51,553 nucleotides of DNA, from contig NZ_LZJR01000026.1 in the NCBI RefSeq assembly GCF_001667925.1, forward strand, positions 1-51,553. The letters are read 5' to 3'. Below are positions 35,380 to 47,840 of the stretch, in pieces (position 1 is the stretch's first letter; every line of letters starts with the position of its first letter). The position numbers were made by a program, and so were the translations under genes. The stretch is from Mycobacterium sp. E2479 (lineage in GTDB: Bacteria; Actinomycetota; Actinomycetes; Mycobacteriales; Mycobacteriaceae). The notes under the pieces are model-generated. The model worked only from the letters and a program-made list of their open reading frames with translations. It made no database searches and was not told the origin of the DNA.

Positions 35380-37404
35380 TCAGTCGCCGACGTCCGCCCG
35401 GGGGTCGGGCGCGGTGTCTTCGGTCGTGCTCGTCGGACGGGGATCTGCCGGGGGTTTCACCGGCCCCGATTGGCGTGTGGACCTGAGACGTACCGAACGC
35501 GGGAACCATCCATTGTGCCGTATCCCGACCAGGATCACCGCTCCGGCCGCTAGGACCATCACCCATTGCAGCAGCGGCCCCCACCGCGTCGCCGGCGTCA
35601 GCCTCGTCTTCAGGCGCACCTGCATGTCCAGATAGGCGGGCTGGAAGAACTCGGTGCGGGCCAGCTCGCCGCCGTCGGGGGCCACCACCGCGCTGATCCC
35701 CGTGGTGCCGGCAACCACCACGTACCGGTCGTGTTCGACGGCCCGGACCTTGGCGAATGCGAGCTGCTGTTCACTCATCGTCTTGTTGAACGTCGCGTTG
35801 TTGGCCGGCACGGCCAACAACTGGGCACCGCCGAGCACCGCTTTTCTCGGGACGCGGTCAAAGATCACTTCCCAGCAGGTGGCCACGCCCACGGGCACCT
35901 CCGCGATGTGCACCACATCGGCGTCCTGACGGGGCACGAAACTTCCGGCGCGGTCCGCGTAACCGGACAGGTGCTTGAACAGCCACGGCATCGGCAGGTA
36001 CTCGCCGAAGGGCTGCACGATTTCCTTGTCGTGGCGATCGGCCGGGCCGGTGGCTGGATTCCACACGATCATGGTGTTGGTGTAGTTCGGATCCTGCGGC
36101 GGGCGTCCTGGCACGTCAAGCACGCTGCCGATCAGGATCGGCGCGCCGATGGCCGCGGCGGCTCGCGAGATCTCCAGGGCGGCGTCGTCGTTGGCCAGTG
36201 GGTCGATGTCCGATGAGTCCTCCGGCCAAATGACGAATTGAGGTTGCGGAGCGGTCCCGGAACGCACGTCGTCGGCCAGCTGCAGGGTTTCCTGGACGTG
36301 GTTGTCCAGCACCGCGCGGCGCTGTTCGTTGAAATCGAAGCCCAGCCTCGGCACGTTGCCCTGTATGGCCGCGACCGTGACCGGCGGCTCACCACCCGAC
36401 CCGGTACCGGCGTGGCGCACCTGCGGCCAAACAATGACGGACGCGAACAGCACCAGACAGATGCAGGTGCCGGGCAGCACCACCGCGGGCGGCGCCTGAT
36501 CGGGGTGCACCGGATCTGCAGCGTGTTTGTCGCCGGCCACGCTGGACGCCGGATGCCCCGAGTGCCACCATTTCACGATCTCCAGCGCGATGGCTGTCGC
36601 GCTGAAGCCCACGAGCATGATCGCCATGGACAGCAGCGCAACGCCACCGAGCTGGACCAGCGGCAGGAACGGACCGTGCGTCTGACCGAATGCCACCGAC
36701 CCCCATGGGAAGCCGCCGAACGGGACGCTTGACTTGAGCCACTCCTGGGCCGCCCATAACAGCGCGAACCAGATGGGCCAGCCGGGTAGCCCACGCACGA
36801 TGACGGCGCAGAGGCCGAACAGGGCGGGAAACAGCGCCGACACGGTCGCGAGCGCAATCCACGGGATGGGCCCCACCAGGAGCCCCACCCACGGCAGCAG
36901 CGGCAGGTAGAACGCCAGCCCGAACAGAAAGGCGTAGCCCAGGCCACCGACCGGCGTAGTCGCGGGGTGCGTCAACACCCATGCCAGCAACGCGGCGGCC
37001 ACCATGGCGCCCCACCACCAATTGAGGGACGGGAAACTGGCGCAGAACAGCAAGCCGGCAACCACTGCGCAACTCAACCGGGTTAGGCGGGGCAACATCG
37101 CGGCCTGGGCGCCGGGCAGTCGCGCAAACACCGCTGCCACCAGTGCGGTGGCGGCGCCGCGCGCCGCGCGTCCCAGCCGACCGCCGAACGCCGCATGTTC
37201 GCCGGGCGGTGCGGGTTGCGCGGCGCCTCCGTTTCCATCGTGCTCGTCGTCGTGCGCTTCGGGGTCGACCCCGACCTCGGCGGGCTGGTCGTCGCGGTCC
37301 GATTCGACCTCATCGCCGATCGGGTCGGTATGGGGCCGCGGGTCCGCGTCTACCGCATCGGTTTGATCCGCGGGCTCGTCGCCGCGCGACCAATGCCTAG
37401 CCAT
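35380..37404 (-). CDS. lnt: Apolipoprotein N-acyltransferase Lnt
   Basis: A 674-residue membrane enzyme that N-acylates the lipidated Cys of mature lipoproteins. A polar Asp/Glu-rich extension of about 95 residues precedes a polytopic region (several helices from [20 protein letters not shown] through [11 protein letters not shown]). A periplasmic nitrilase-type domain follows, with the expected triad in VIWPEDSS (Glu), [15 protein letters not shown] (Lys region) and [11 protein letters not shown] (Cys). A last membrane helix lies near the C-terminus. The ATG at 37402-37404 overlaps the stop of the amidohydrolase gene by 8 bp. It is the separate counterpart of the N-terminal half of M. tuberculosis Rv2051c, where it activates the mannose synthase domain. 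Confidence 0.93.
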   Translation of the reverse strand: MARHWSRGDEPADQTDAVDADPRPHTDPIGDEVESDRDDQPAEVGVDPEAHDDEHDGNGGAAQPAPPGEHAAFGGRLGRAARGAATALVAAVFARLPGAQAAMLPRLTRLSCAVVAGLLFCASFPSLNWWWGAMVAAALLAWVLTHPATTPVGGLGYAFLFGLAFYLPLLPWVGLLVGPIPWIALATVSALFPALFGLCAVIVRGLPGWPIWFALLWAAQEWLKSSVPFGGFPWGSVAFGQTHGPFLPLVQLGGVALLSMAIMLVGFSATAIALEIVKWWHSGHPASSVAGDKHAADPVHPDQAPPAVVLPGTCICLVLFASVIVWPQVRHAGTGSGGEPPVTVAAIQGNVPRLGFDFNEQRRAVLDNHVQETLQLADDVRSGTAPQPQFVIWPEDSSDIDPLANDDAALEISRAAAAIGAPILIGSVLDVPGRPPQDPNYTNTMIVWNPATGPADRHDKEIVQPFGEYLPMPWLFKHLSGYADRAGSFVPRQDADVVHIAEVPVGVATCWEVIFDRVPRKAVLGGAQLLAVPANNATFNKTMSEQQLAFAKVRAVEHDRYVVVAGTTGISAVVAPDGGELARTEFFQPAYLDMQVRLKTRLTPATRWGPLLQWVMVLAAGAVILVGIRHNGWFPRSVRLRSTRQSGPVKPPADPRPTSTTEDTAPDPRADVGD

Positions 37405-39007
37405 GGATGGCAGCGCCCCGATGCACCGTCCGCCGGCACCGGGGCAGGACGTCGCCGGGGCGCAATCGTGGCAGCGCAGGCACCCGTGAACGCGGGTCGG
37501 TCGACCAGCGCTGAACGGTGTCACGCGGGGCGTGCACCTCCAGGTCGCCGGCATCCCAGACGACGTACGAGGCCGGCGCTCCCGGCACCAGGGTGCCCGT
37601 CTTGCCGTCGCGGACACCGGCCGCCCGCCAACCGCCGCGGGTGGCGGCGGCGAACGCGGCCCGCGGCGAGACCCCGCTGCCGGGGGTGTGGTGGTTGACC
37701 GCTGCGCGCACGCTCACCCACGGATCGAAATCCGTGACCGGAGCGTCGGAACCTAGCGCGAGGGGCACGCCTTGGGATGCTAACAGCGCAAAGGGGTTGA
37801 GCCGACTGCCTCGCCGGGCACCGAGCCGCTGCGCATACATGCCGTCGACGCCGCCCCACAGCGCATCGAAATTGGGCTGCACACTGGCGATGACGCCCCA
37901 CTGGCCCAGCTTGGCGGCCTGTTCCTCGCTGACCATCTCGACGTGCTCGAGGCGGTGCCCGCAGCGTGCGACCGCGACCGGTCCGAGGTCGGCGACAACG
38001 CGCTCGAGGGCACTGACCACCGTCGCGACCGCAGCGTCCCCGATGACGTGGAACCCGGCGGTGACTTCGGCCAGGGTGCATGCCCGCACGTGTGCCTCGA
38101 CGGCATCGGAATCCAGATAGCAGTTTCCGGTGCGGTCCAGCGCATCCGTATAAGGCTCGCGCAGCCAGGCGGTCCGCGACCCCAGTGCCCCGTCGACGAA
38201 CAGGTCACCGGCCAGCCCGCGGGCTCCGGTCGCCGCCATCAGCTCGCGGGCCTGGCTGGGGCTGCTCACCGCCTCGCCCCAATAACCGATCACCTCGACG
38301 CCGCGATCGAGGGCCCGCAACTGCAGCCAGTCGTCGATACCGCCGATCTCGGGACCGGCGCATTCGTGCACCGCGACGATGCCGGCCGCCGCGGCGGACC
38401 GCAATGCCGCGGTACGGGCTTCGGCGAGCTGTTCGGCCGTCAGCAGGCCTCGGGCAACGGCTCGCACCTGGTGATGTGCGTCGCCGGCCAGCGGCCCGTC
38501 GGCGCTGAAACCCGCTGCCGCCGGAAGTCGTCCCGCCAGCCGTCGCAGCCCCGTCGATGCGAGCGCCGAGTGCACGTCCACGCGGGCCAGATAAACGGGC
38601 CGGTCACCGACGACGGCGTCCAGGTCACCGGTGCCGGGCGGAGCGTTCTCCGGCCACGACGTTTCATCCCAGCCATGCCCCCACACCGGCCGGCCGGGGT
38701 GCGCGGCGGCGTAGTCGGCGACCATCTGCAGGCATTGCGCATACGAGGCCGCCGAACGCAGGTCCAGCCCGGTGAGCGTCAGCCCGGTGGCGGTGAGATG
38801 GATGTGGCTGTCGACGAACCCCGGCGCCACGAAACCACCCTGGAGGTCTTCGACAGCGGCGTCGGGAAACATGCGGCGGCCGACCTCGTCACCGCCCAGC
38901 CATGCCACGACGCCGTCGCGGATGGCCATAGCGGTCGCGTCCGGTTGGGCCGGGCTGTGCACCCGCCCGTTGACCAGCAGGACCACCGGTGCGGGGTTAA
39001 CGGTCAC
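37397..39007 (-). CDS. Amidohydrolase family protein (Rv2052c-like, YtcJ-type)
   Basis: A 536-residue metal-dependent hydrolase of the amidohydrolase 3 (YtcJ) type. An N-terminal beta-sandwich begins [12 protein letters not shown] and leads to the metal motif [13 protein letters not shown]. Later His-containing segments ([30 protein letters not shown]) and the Asp of [12 protein letters not shown] are the other expected ligands. The C-terminal part resumes the beta-sandwich ([13 protein letters not shown]). The substrate is unknown; members hydrolyse amides, formamides or cyclic imides. It ends inside the start of lnt and is 75 bp downstream of fxsA on the same strand, so it probably shares the stress-type promoter in front of fxsA. 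Confidence 0.87.
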   Translation of the reverse strand: MTVNPAPVVLLVNGRVHSPAQPDATAMAIRDGVVAWLGGDEVGRRMFPDAAVEDLQGGFVAPGFVDSHIHLTATGLTLTGLDLRSAASYAQCLQMVADYAAAHPGRPVWGHGWDETSWPENAPPGTGDLDAVVGDRPVYLARVDVHSALASTGLRRLAGRLPAAAGFSADGPLAGDAHHQVRAVARGLLTAEQLAEARTAALRSAAAAGIVAVHECAGPEIGGIDDWLQLRALDRGVEVIGYWGEAVSSPSQARELMAATGARGLAGDLFVDGALGSRTAWLREPYTDALDRTGNCYLDSDAVEAHVRACTLAEVTAGFHVIGDAAVATVVSALERVVADLGPVAVARCGHRLEHVEMVSEEQAAKLGQWGVIASVQPNFDALWGGVDGMYAQRLGARRGSRLNPFALLASQGVPLALGSDAPVTDFDPWVSVRAAVNHHTPGSGVSPRAAFAAATRGGWRAAGVRDGKTGTLVPGAPASYVVWDAGDLEVHAPRDTVQRWSTDPRSRVPALPRLRPGDVLPRCRRTVHRGAAIHG

Positions 39008-39082
39008 GATCGGTCACAGGCCAAAACTACGTGCACGGGTCCGGGTGGCGATAACGGTGATCAGATGGTCGCGCGCGCCGCG

Positions 39083-39613
39083 TCAGCGTCCGTCGAATCG
39101 CTGCGGCCGCGCCGGCGCCTCGACGTCGCGGACATCGATGACCTCGCCGTCGATGTACTCGCCGCGTCCAGCGGCCGAGTAAGCCTCGCCGGGATATGCG
39201 GGTGGGTAAGGCTCCGCGCGGAGGGTGTTCGCGTAACTGAGTCCCGGCACCTGGCGGCGCAACTTGCGCATCGCCATGGCGCTCAACCCGGGCCCGACGG
39301 CCGACCGTACCGGCGGGATGAGCAGCAACAGGCCCAGCGCCGTGCTCACCAAGCCGGGCACCAGGACGAGGAGCGCCGCCAGACTGACCAGCGCACCGTC
39401 GCCGACCGCAGCGCGTTGTCCGGCCAGGCCCGAGCGCAGCTGCCCGATCCGGCGGATGAGGTGCGAACCCGCCAACGGGACCACGATCCCCCAGCCGAGC
39501 ATGAAAGTGGCCAACATCGCCAGCAGGGTCCAGCCCCATCCGATCGTCGAAACCAACGCGAAGATCACCATGAGTTCGACGACGGCGTAGATCAGCAACA
39601 GCCGCGACACCAT
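39083..39613 (-). CDS. fxsA: FxsA family membrane protein
   Basis: A 176-residue integral membrane protein with the FxsA layout. Two close N-terminal helices (LLLIYAVVELMVIFALVSTIGW, LLAMLATFMLGWGIVVPLAG) are followed by a third hydrophobic part containing the conserved LVPGLVSTALGLLLLIPPVR. The C-terminus is polar, Tyr- and Pro-rich (EPYPPAYPGEAYSA) and probably cytoplasmic. In E. coli FxsA opposes F-plasmid exclusion of phage T7; its role in mycobacteria is unknown. The ATG at 39611-39613 lies only about 9 bp from the -10 of a SigE/SigH-type promoter, so the mRNA may be nearly leaderless. It corresponds to Rv2053c. Confidence 0.88.
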   Translation of the reverse strand: MVSRLLLIYAVVELMVIFALVSTIGWGWTLLAMLATFMLGWGIVVPLAGSHLIRRIGQLRSGLAGQRAAVGDGALVSLAALLVLVPGLVSTALGLLLLIPPVRSAVGPGLSAMAMRKLRRQVPGLSYANTLRAEPYPPAYPGEAYSAAGRGEYIDGEVIDVRDVEAPARPQRFDGR

Positions 39614-39621
39614 GACAGACC

Positions 39622-39648
39622 AACGTCCGCGGACTACGGCTAGTTCCC
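39622..39648 (-). promoter_or_regulatory. Candidate SigE/SigH-type promoter of fxsA
   Basis: On the minus strand GGGAAC (39643-39648), then 17 bp, then CGTT (39622-39625) match the ECF stress-sigma pattern. The predicted start of transcription falls on or within a few bases of the fxsA ATG (39613). Transcription would continue into the amidohydrolase, lnt and ppm1 genes, linking envelope lipid and lipoprotein maturation to envelope stress. Confidence 0.55.
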
Positions 39649-39685
39649 ATGGTGCTCGCGGACGTGATTGCAGTTAGATGACGCT

Positions 39686-40393
39686 ATGACGACGATTCAG
39701 ATCGAAACCCCCGACGGACCGATCGATGCGTTACTGAGCACACCTTCGGGGCAAGGTCCGTGGCCGGGTGTGGTGGTGATCCATGATGCGATCGGCTACG
39801 GGCGAGACAAGCAGTCGATCAACGACCGCATCGCCGCGGCAGGTTATCTGGCGCTCACCCCGAATATGTATGCCCGCGGCGGCCGCATCCGCTGCATCTC
39901 CCGCGTCATGAAGGAGCTGCAGACCCAGCGCGGCCGCGCCCTCGATGACATCCTCGCCGCGCGCGATCACCTGAAGGCAATGCCCGAATGTTCCGGCCAG
40001 GTCGGCATCGCGGGTTTCTGCATGGGCGGCCAATTCGCTCTTGTCATGTCGCCCAAGGGTTTCGGCGCCTCCGCACCGTTCTACGGCGCTCCCCTGCCCC
40101 GCAACCTCGACAAGACGCTCGACGGCGCATGCCCGGTGGTGGCCAGTTTCGGCGGCCGCGACCCGCTGGGCCGGGGCGCACCCGAAAAACTGAACAAGAC
40201 CCTAGCCGCCAAGAACATCACCTCCGATGTGAAGACATACCCGGGCGTCGGGCACAGCTTCGCCAACGAGCTGCCCGGCCAACCCCTGCTTCGCATAGCG
40301 GGTTTCGGCTACGACCGGGAGGCCACCGAGGACGCGTGGCAACGGGTGTTCGCGTTCTTCGGCGAGCATCTGGGAACGGACGCCGCACCGTAG
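39686..40393 (+). CDS. Dienelactone hydrolase family protein (Rv2054-like)
   Basis: A 235-residue alpha/beta hydrolase of the dienelactone hydrolase family. It starts at the ATG at 39686-39688 (MTTIQIETPDG); a TTG 18 bp upstream has no ribosome-binding site. The nucleophile elbow is GIAGFCMGGQFAL with Cys as nucleophile, the acid is probably the Asp of FGGRDPLG, and the histidine is in YPGVGHSFANE. VVIHDAIGYG matches the oxyanion region. The family opens cyclic lactone esters, but many members act on other esters. It lies divergently from fxsA and convergent with the PfpI gene, a single-gene unit as in M. tuberculosis Rv2054. Confidence 0.9.
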   Translation: MTTIQIETPDGPIDALLSTPSGQGPWPGVVVIHDAIGYGRDKQSINDRIAAAGYLALTPNMYARGGRIRCISRVMKELQTQRGRALDDILAARDHLKAMPECSGQVGIAGFCMGGQFALVMSPKGFGASAPFYGAPLPRNLDKTLDGACPVVASFGGRDPLGRGAPEKLNKTLAAKNITSDVKTYPGVGHSFANELPGQPLLRIAGFGYDREATEDAWQRVFAFFGEHLGTDAAP

Positions 40394-40397
40394 TCGG

Positions 40398-41261
40398 CTA
40401 GCGCGCCGCGTTCAGCTTCTGCGACAGCGCCGTTGCGAACGTGTGGGTATCGCCGGGCCAGCGCGCCGACATGTAGTCGCCGTCGTCGACGACGAATGCG
40501 GGCCGCGAGTCGGTCGGCGTATCGCGCGCAATTCCCGAGGTTTTCAGCCGCCAGTTCGGTGATCCGCGGGTGACGTCACGGAAATCGGTGGGATCTTCAA
40601 GCGCGCGGGTGACTTCCGACTGCACCGACATGTACCCGCCGGGTTGGCCCGGTTCCTCGGTATAGGTCCGGTAGTAGTCGCGATCCCAGAACCGGGTGAA
40701 TTGCGTGAGGCGCCAGGCCAACCGCTCCATTGCCCACGTCAAGGCCGTGGTCTTGCGTCCGTACAGGACGGAACGGCCGGTTTCGGGATCGATGCTGCGC
40801 GCGGCGAGAAGTACCCCGTGACAGATGGCCCCGACCGGCAGCCCCCGGGTGAAGGCCTGCACGACCAGCCGGTGCAGGATGTCGCTGTCGATGTAGCCGC
40901 GCATCCCGCGGGCGCGGTGGCCCCCTGGCAACAGCAGCCCGTCGATGCCGTCGAGGGTGGCGTGCGCCCACGTGATCGGATGTTGAAACTCCTTGGAGCG
41001 CAACATGTCCCGATAGGCATTGCGCCCGATCTTGTTGGCCCGCAGCGCCAGCCCGATCAACGGAATCGCGCCCAGGAGGGGCAGCGCGGACCAGAGGTCC
41101 AATCCGCGCCCCGTCACCATGATGTCGTCGGCCGCGCCGGGCGCGCCGGTCTCGGTCGCGAAGACCACACGGTGGCCGCTTCGCGTCAACACCTTCCAGC
41201 TGACCGCGACCTCGGTCGGGTCGAAGTCGCGGTCCGGGATCGGGATGAGGACAGTGGCCAC
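40398..41261 (-). CDS. DJ-1/PfpI (type 1 glutamine amidotransferase-like) protein
   Basis: A 287-residue cytoplasmic protein of the DJ-1/PfpI superfamily. The nucleophile elbow is GAICHGVLLAA with Cys followed by His, and LLLPGGHRARGMRGY forms the neighbouring loop. WKVLTRSGHRVVFATE is the typical first beta-alpha unit. The long insertion between the first strands and the active site (LDLWSALPLLGAIPLIGLALRA) is partly hydrophobic. Members act as glyoxalases, deglycases, chaperones or proteases. This gene, with the flavoprotein gene 13 bp away, takes the place of the alternative ribosomal protein genes (Rv2055c-Rv2058c) and the Rv2059/Rv2060 metal transporter of M. tuberculosis. Start at the ATG at 41259-41261. 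Confidence 0.85.
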   Translation of the reverse strand: MATVLIPIPDRDFDPTEVAVSWKVLTRSGHRVVFATETGAPGAADDIMVTGRGLDLWSALPLLGAIPLIGLALRANKIGRNAYRDMLRSKEFQHPITWAHATLDGIDGLLLPGGHRARGMRGYIDSDILHRLVVQAFTRGLPVGAICHGVLLAARSIDPETGRSVLYGRKTTALTWAMERLAWRLTQFTRFWDRDYYRTYTEEPGQPGGYMSVQSEVTRALEDPTDFRDVTRGSPNWRLKTSGIARDTPTDSRPAFVVDDGDYMSARWPGDTHTFATALSQKLNAAR

Positions 41262-41274
41262 GGCGCCTCGGCGG

Positions 41275-41664
41275 TTACGCCACCTTCAGTTCGAGTCCGA
41301 CGTTGTTGTCCATGCCGCCGCGCAACTTGCTGAAGAAGTTGAACACCTTGCCCAGGACGCCGTAGCGCTTGCCGATCGCGTCGTAGACGGCAGCCGTTTC
41401 CGACTTGTCGAGGATGGCCGCAGTTCCCTCGACGGCCTCGCTGGTGGGCCGGCCGTTCATGGTGCAGGTGGCCAGCGTGACCCGTGGAGTGTTCCGGATC
41501 CGCTTGACCTTCCACGACTTTTCCTGGGTGATGACGAGCAGTCGGTCTCCGCGCTGTTTGTCCAGGGCCGCCCAGATGGGCGTCGGCTTCGGCTTGCCGT
41601 CCTTCGTGAACGTGGTCAGCAGGATGTACTGGCTCTTGGCAAGGTCGGCGAAGGTCGGTGTCAC
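41275..41664 (-). CDS. PPOX-class, probably F420- or FMN-binding, protein (Rv2061c-like)
   Basis: A 129-residue split beta-barrel flavin/deazaflavin-binding protein. The segments ILLTTFTKDGKPKPTPIW, GDRLLVITQEKSWKVKRI and RVTLATCTMNGRP are typical of PPOX-class F420-dependent proteins; Lys and Arg in the middle segment usually contact the cofactor phosphate. It starts GTG at 41662-41664 (reading MTPTFADLAK). It is short, single domain and matches Rv2061c in size and position upstream of cobN. The reaction is unknown. Stop to cobN stop is the same-strand order; the gene lies 31 bp after cobN and could be cotranscribed with it. Confidence 0.85.
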   Translation of the reverse strand: MTPTFADLAKSQYILLTTFTKDGKPKPTPIWAALDKQRGDRLLVITQEKSWKVKRIRNTPRVTLATCTMNGRPTSEAVEGTAAILDKSETAAVYDAIGKRYGVLGKVFNFFSKLRGGMDNNVGLELKVA

Positions 41665-41695
41665 GGTGTCAACCTACGCCGCGCTTGGGCCGAAG

Positions 41696-45271
<3,576 letters not shown>

Positions 45272-45274
45272 CCA

Positions 45275-45952
45275 TCATTCGTACCGCAGTGTCGCCGCGA
45301 TCCGGGCGGCGACCTCTGCACCCACCTCTCGCGCGTGTTCGCTCGTTCCCGGGACGTACCGGTCCGCGGCGGGATCGTAATCGGCGCCGGCGATCGACCC
45401 GTGATCTGCCGCCAGCTCCACCACGTCAACCGGCCAACCGATCTTGCTCAGGCGGGCCGCGAATTCGCGGCTGGCCCTTACCGGCACCGCGTCATCGTTC
45501 ACGCCGTGCAGCAAGGTGAACGGGCCAGCGATATGGTCGGCCGACAGCAGGTCGGTCAAGACCCGACCGGAGAAGGGGTCGGGGGCCATGAACGCACCGG
45601 CCAGACAAACCGTGTGTCTGATCGCAATATCGAATTGACTCTGGTTCAGGGTGACTCCGGCTGCGGCCGCGCCCCCTAAAGACCAACCGACGAGCACGAT
45701 GCCGTCGTCGGCGCGCTTGCGGGTGAACTCGAGCGATCCCAACAGGTCGGCCCGTCCGCCGTCTTCGGCGTGGGAATTCCAGTCCGGCGCCACCACGACG
45801 GCACCGTACGTCGCGAGCATGCCGGCCAGCGGTCCGACCGCGGCGCGGGCGTTGGTCTGCATGCCATGCCAGACCAGGACGGTGTGTTGCGCCGAATCGC
45901 CGAAGACATCGGCGAACCGTCCCGGGGCGTACTCGACCGTCTCCACGGGCAC
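45275..45952 (-). CDS. Alpha/beta hydrolase, dienelactone hydrolase-like
   Basis: A 225-residue alpha/beta hydrolase. Oxyanion area VLVWHGMQTNARAA, nucleophile elbow VGWSLGGAAAAG (Ser), acid in LLHGVNDDAVPV, histidine in LAADHGSIAG. It starts at GTG 45950-45952. The gene ends four bases before cobN begins, on the same strand, so they are cotranscribed. M. tuberculosis has the mazE7/mazF7 toxin-antitoxin pair between cobN and cobG, whereas here this hydrolase fills the gap. The close link to cobN is unexplained; the sequence offers no cobalamin-specific feature. The substrate is unknown. Confidence 0.83.
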   Translation of the reverse strand: MPVETVEYAPGRFADVFGDSAQHTVLVWHGMQTNARAAVGPLAGMLATYGAVVVAPDWNSHAEDGGRADLLGSLEFTRKRADDGIVLVGWSLGGAAAAGVTLNQSQFDIAIRHTVCLAGAFMAPDPFSGRVLTDLLSADHIAGPFTLLHGVNDDAVPVRASREFAARLSKIGWPVDVVELAADHGSIAGADYDPAADRYVPGTSEHAREVGAEVAARIAATLRYE

Positions 45953-46061
45953 GAGTGTGCCCGCACGGCGGAGCCTTCAATCCTCGAGTGATCAGCCGGC
46001 GGCTCTCTCGGGTTCACGTCTGGGCGGCCATCGTCTTCGACTGGGGCCGTACCGTGGACGG

Positions 46062-47168
46062 GTGGCCAGGACGCGCGAGACGGACGCATGCCCGGGTGCG
46101 CTGCAGGTGCATCAGGCGGCCGACGGCGCGTTAGCCCGGATACGGCTACCCGGCGGCATGCTCACGGCCGGTCAACTGGCCGCGCTGGCCGCCGTCAGCA
46201 GTCAGTCAGGTTCGGGAACGCTCGAACTGACCGCCCGGGGCAACGTTCAGTTACGCGGGCTGACCGACGTCACCGCGGTCGCCGAGGCGCTCGCGGCCGT
46301 GGGGCTGTTGCCGTCCATGACGCATGAGCGGGTCCGCAACATCGTGGCGTCACCGCTGTCGGGGCGCTGCGGCGGCAACCTCGACGTGCGGCGCTGGGTC
46401 ACAGAGCTGGACGCCGCGATCTGCGGCGAGCCCAGGCTCGCCGAGCTGGGCGGCCGGTTCTGGTTCAGCCTGGACGACGGCCGCGCCGACGTGTCGGGGC
46501 TGCGTGCCGATGTCGGCGTCCACGCGTTCGCCGAGGGCTGCGCGCTGTTGCTCGCCGGACGCGACAGCGGTGTGCGGCTGGCGGCCGGCGAGGTGGTCGA
46601 AACGCTGGTCAGTATCGCCCTGCGGTTCGTCGACATCCGCGGAACGGCTTGGCGTGTCCAGGAATTGGATGACGTTCGGCAGCTGCTACCTACTGCCGAG
46701 CCGCGCACCACCGCTTTTCCGGCCGTCACCAAGGCGCCGGTGGGCTGGATCGACCAGGACTGCCCCGGTCAGCAAGGCCGGGTGGCACTGGGCGCAGCGG
46801 TGCCGCTGGGTGTGCTGCCGGCACGCGTTGCTGAGTACCTGGCTGCGATCGAGGCGCCGTTGGTGATCACGCCGTGGCGCTCGGTGCTGGTGTGTGACCT
46901 CAGTGAAGAGGTGGCCGATATCGCGCTCCGGGTGCTGGCGCCCTTGGGCCTGGTGTTCGACGAGAACTCGCCCTGGCTCAGCGTCAGCGCCTGCACCGGC
47001 AGCCCCGGCTGCGCGCGCTCGGCCGCCGACGTGCGGGCCGACGCCGCGCAGTCGCTGGGTGCCGACTCGGCGGTGCACCGGCATTTCGTCGGTTGCGACC
47101 GGGCGTGCGGCAGTCCGCTCGCCGGTGAGGTGCTGGTGGCTACGCCAGACGGGTACCGACGGCTGTAG
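46062..47168 (+). CDS. cobG: Precorrin-3B synthase CobG
   Basis: A 368-residue monooxygenase of the sulfite/nitrite reductase type that converts precorrin-3A to precorrin-3B with O2, a step specific to aerobic cobalamin synthesis. The start is GTG at 46062-46064 (VARTRETDACPGALQVHQAADG); the open frame upstream overlaps the divergent hydrolase and is not coding. The ferredoxin-like half-domain RLPGGMLTAGQLAALA and the RNIVASPLSGRCGG loop match the family. The [4Fe-4S] Cys ligands are in CTGSPGCARS and, 40 residues later, CDRACGSPLAGE. The divergent hydrolase/cobN unit starts 109 bp away. It heads a cobG-cobH-cobIJ operon. Confidence 0.95.
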   Translation: MARTRETDACPGALQVHQAADGALARIRLPGGMLTAGQLAALAAVSSQSGSGTLELTARGNVQLRGLTDVTAVAEALAAVGLLPSMTHERVRNIVASPLSGRCGGNLDVRRWVTELDAAICGEPRLAELGGRFWFSLDDGRADVSGLRADVGVHAFAEGCALLLAGRDSGVRLAAGEVVETLVSIALRFVDIRGTAWRVQELDDVRQLLPTAEPRTTAFPAVTKAPVGWIDQDCPGQQGRVALGAAVPLGVLPARVAEYLAAIEAPLVITPWRSVLVCDLSEEVADIALRVLAPLGLVFDENSPWLSVSACTGSPGCARSAADVRADAAQSLGADSAVHRHFVGCDRACGSPLAGEVLVATPDGYRRL

Positions 47169-47213
47169 CCGGGCGCAGCTGGTCGGTACGCCGACAAGCT
47201 TTAGGGTGAGCGA

Positions 47214-47840
47214 GTGCTCGACTACATTCGCGACGCGGCGGAGATCTATCGCCGGTCGTTTGCGACGATCCGTGCCGAAGCCGACCTGGCGCGATTCCCG
47301 GCCGCTGTGGCACAGGTGGTGGTGCGGTTGATCCACACCTGCGGCCAGGTCGACGTCGCCGAGCACATCGCGTTCACCGACGACGTCGTCGAACGGGTCG
47401 GTACGGCCCTGCGCAGCGGCGCTCCCGTGCTGTGCGACTCGTCGATGGTGGCCGCCGGGATCACCACCGCACGATTGCCGGCCGACAACCAGGTGGTCTC
47501 GCTGGTGGCCGATCCGCGGGCGGTTGAGTTGGCCGCACGACGGCAGACGACCCGCTCCGCGGCCGCGGTGGAGCTGTGGGCAGACCGGCTGCCCGGCGCC
47601 GTGCTGGCGATCGGCAACGCCCCGACCGCGTTATTCCGGCTGCTCGAGCTGATCGACGACGGAGTTGCCCCACCGGCCGGGGTGCTGGGTGGGCCGGTGG
47701 GGTTCGTCGGGTCGGCGCAGTCCAAACAGGAGCTCGTCGACAACCCGCGCGGAACGTCGTATCTGGTGGTGCGGGGCCGTCGTGGGGGCAGTGCGATGGC
47801 CGCCGCCGCCGTCAACGCGATCGCGAGCGATCGAGAGTGA
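47214..47840 (+). CDS. cobH: Precorrin-8X methylmutase CobH
   Basis: A 208-residue enzyme that moves the C11 methyl group to C12, giving hydrogenobyrinic acid. The start is GTG at 47214-47216 ([16 protein letters not shown]). [16 protein letters not shown] carries the conserved catalytic His, and the later segments [22 protein letters not shown] and [15 protein letters not shown] are family hallmarks of CobH/CbiC. It follows cobG by 45 bp and overlaps cobIJ by 4 bp (GTGA), so the operon is coupled. Equivalent to Rv2065. Confidence 0.97.
   Translation: MLDYIRDAAEIYRRSFATIRAEADLARFPAAVAQVVVRLIHTCGQVDVAEHIAFTDDVVERVGTALRSGAPVLCDSSMVAAGITTARLPADNQVVSLVADPRAVELAARRQTTRSAAAVELWADRLPGAVLAIGNAPTALFRLLELIDDGVAPPAGVLGGPVGFVGSAQSKQELVDNPRGTSYLVVRGRRGGSAMAAAAVNAIASDRE

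Noticed and set aside
35318..35584. Longer Ppm1 start giving 353 residues
   Set aside because: The extra part overlaps lnt in another frame and has low-complexity composition; the ATG at 35317 has a good ribosome-binding site.
45651..46061. N-terminal extension of CobG
   Set aside because: It is antisense to the alpha/beta hydrolase; the GTG at 46062 gives the length usual for CobG.
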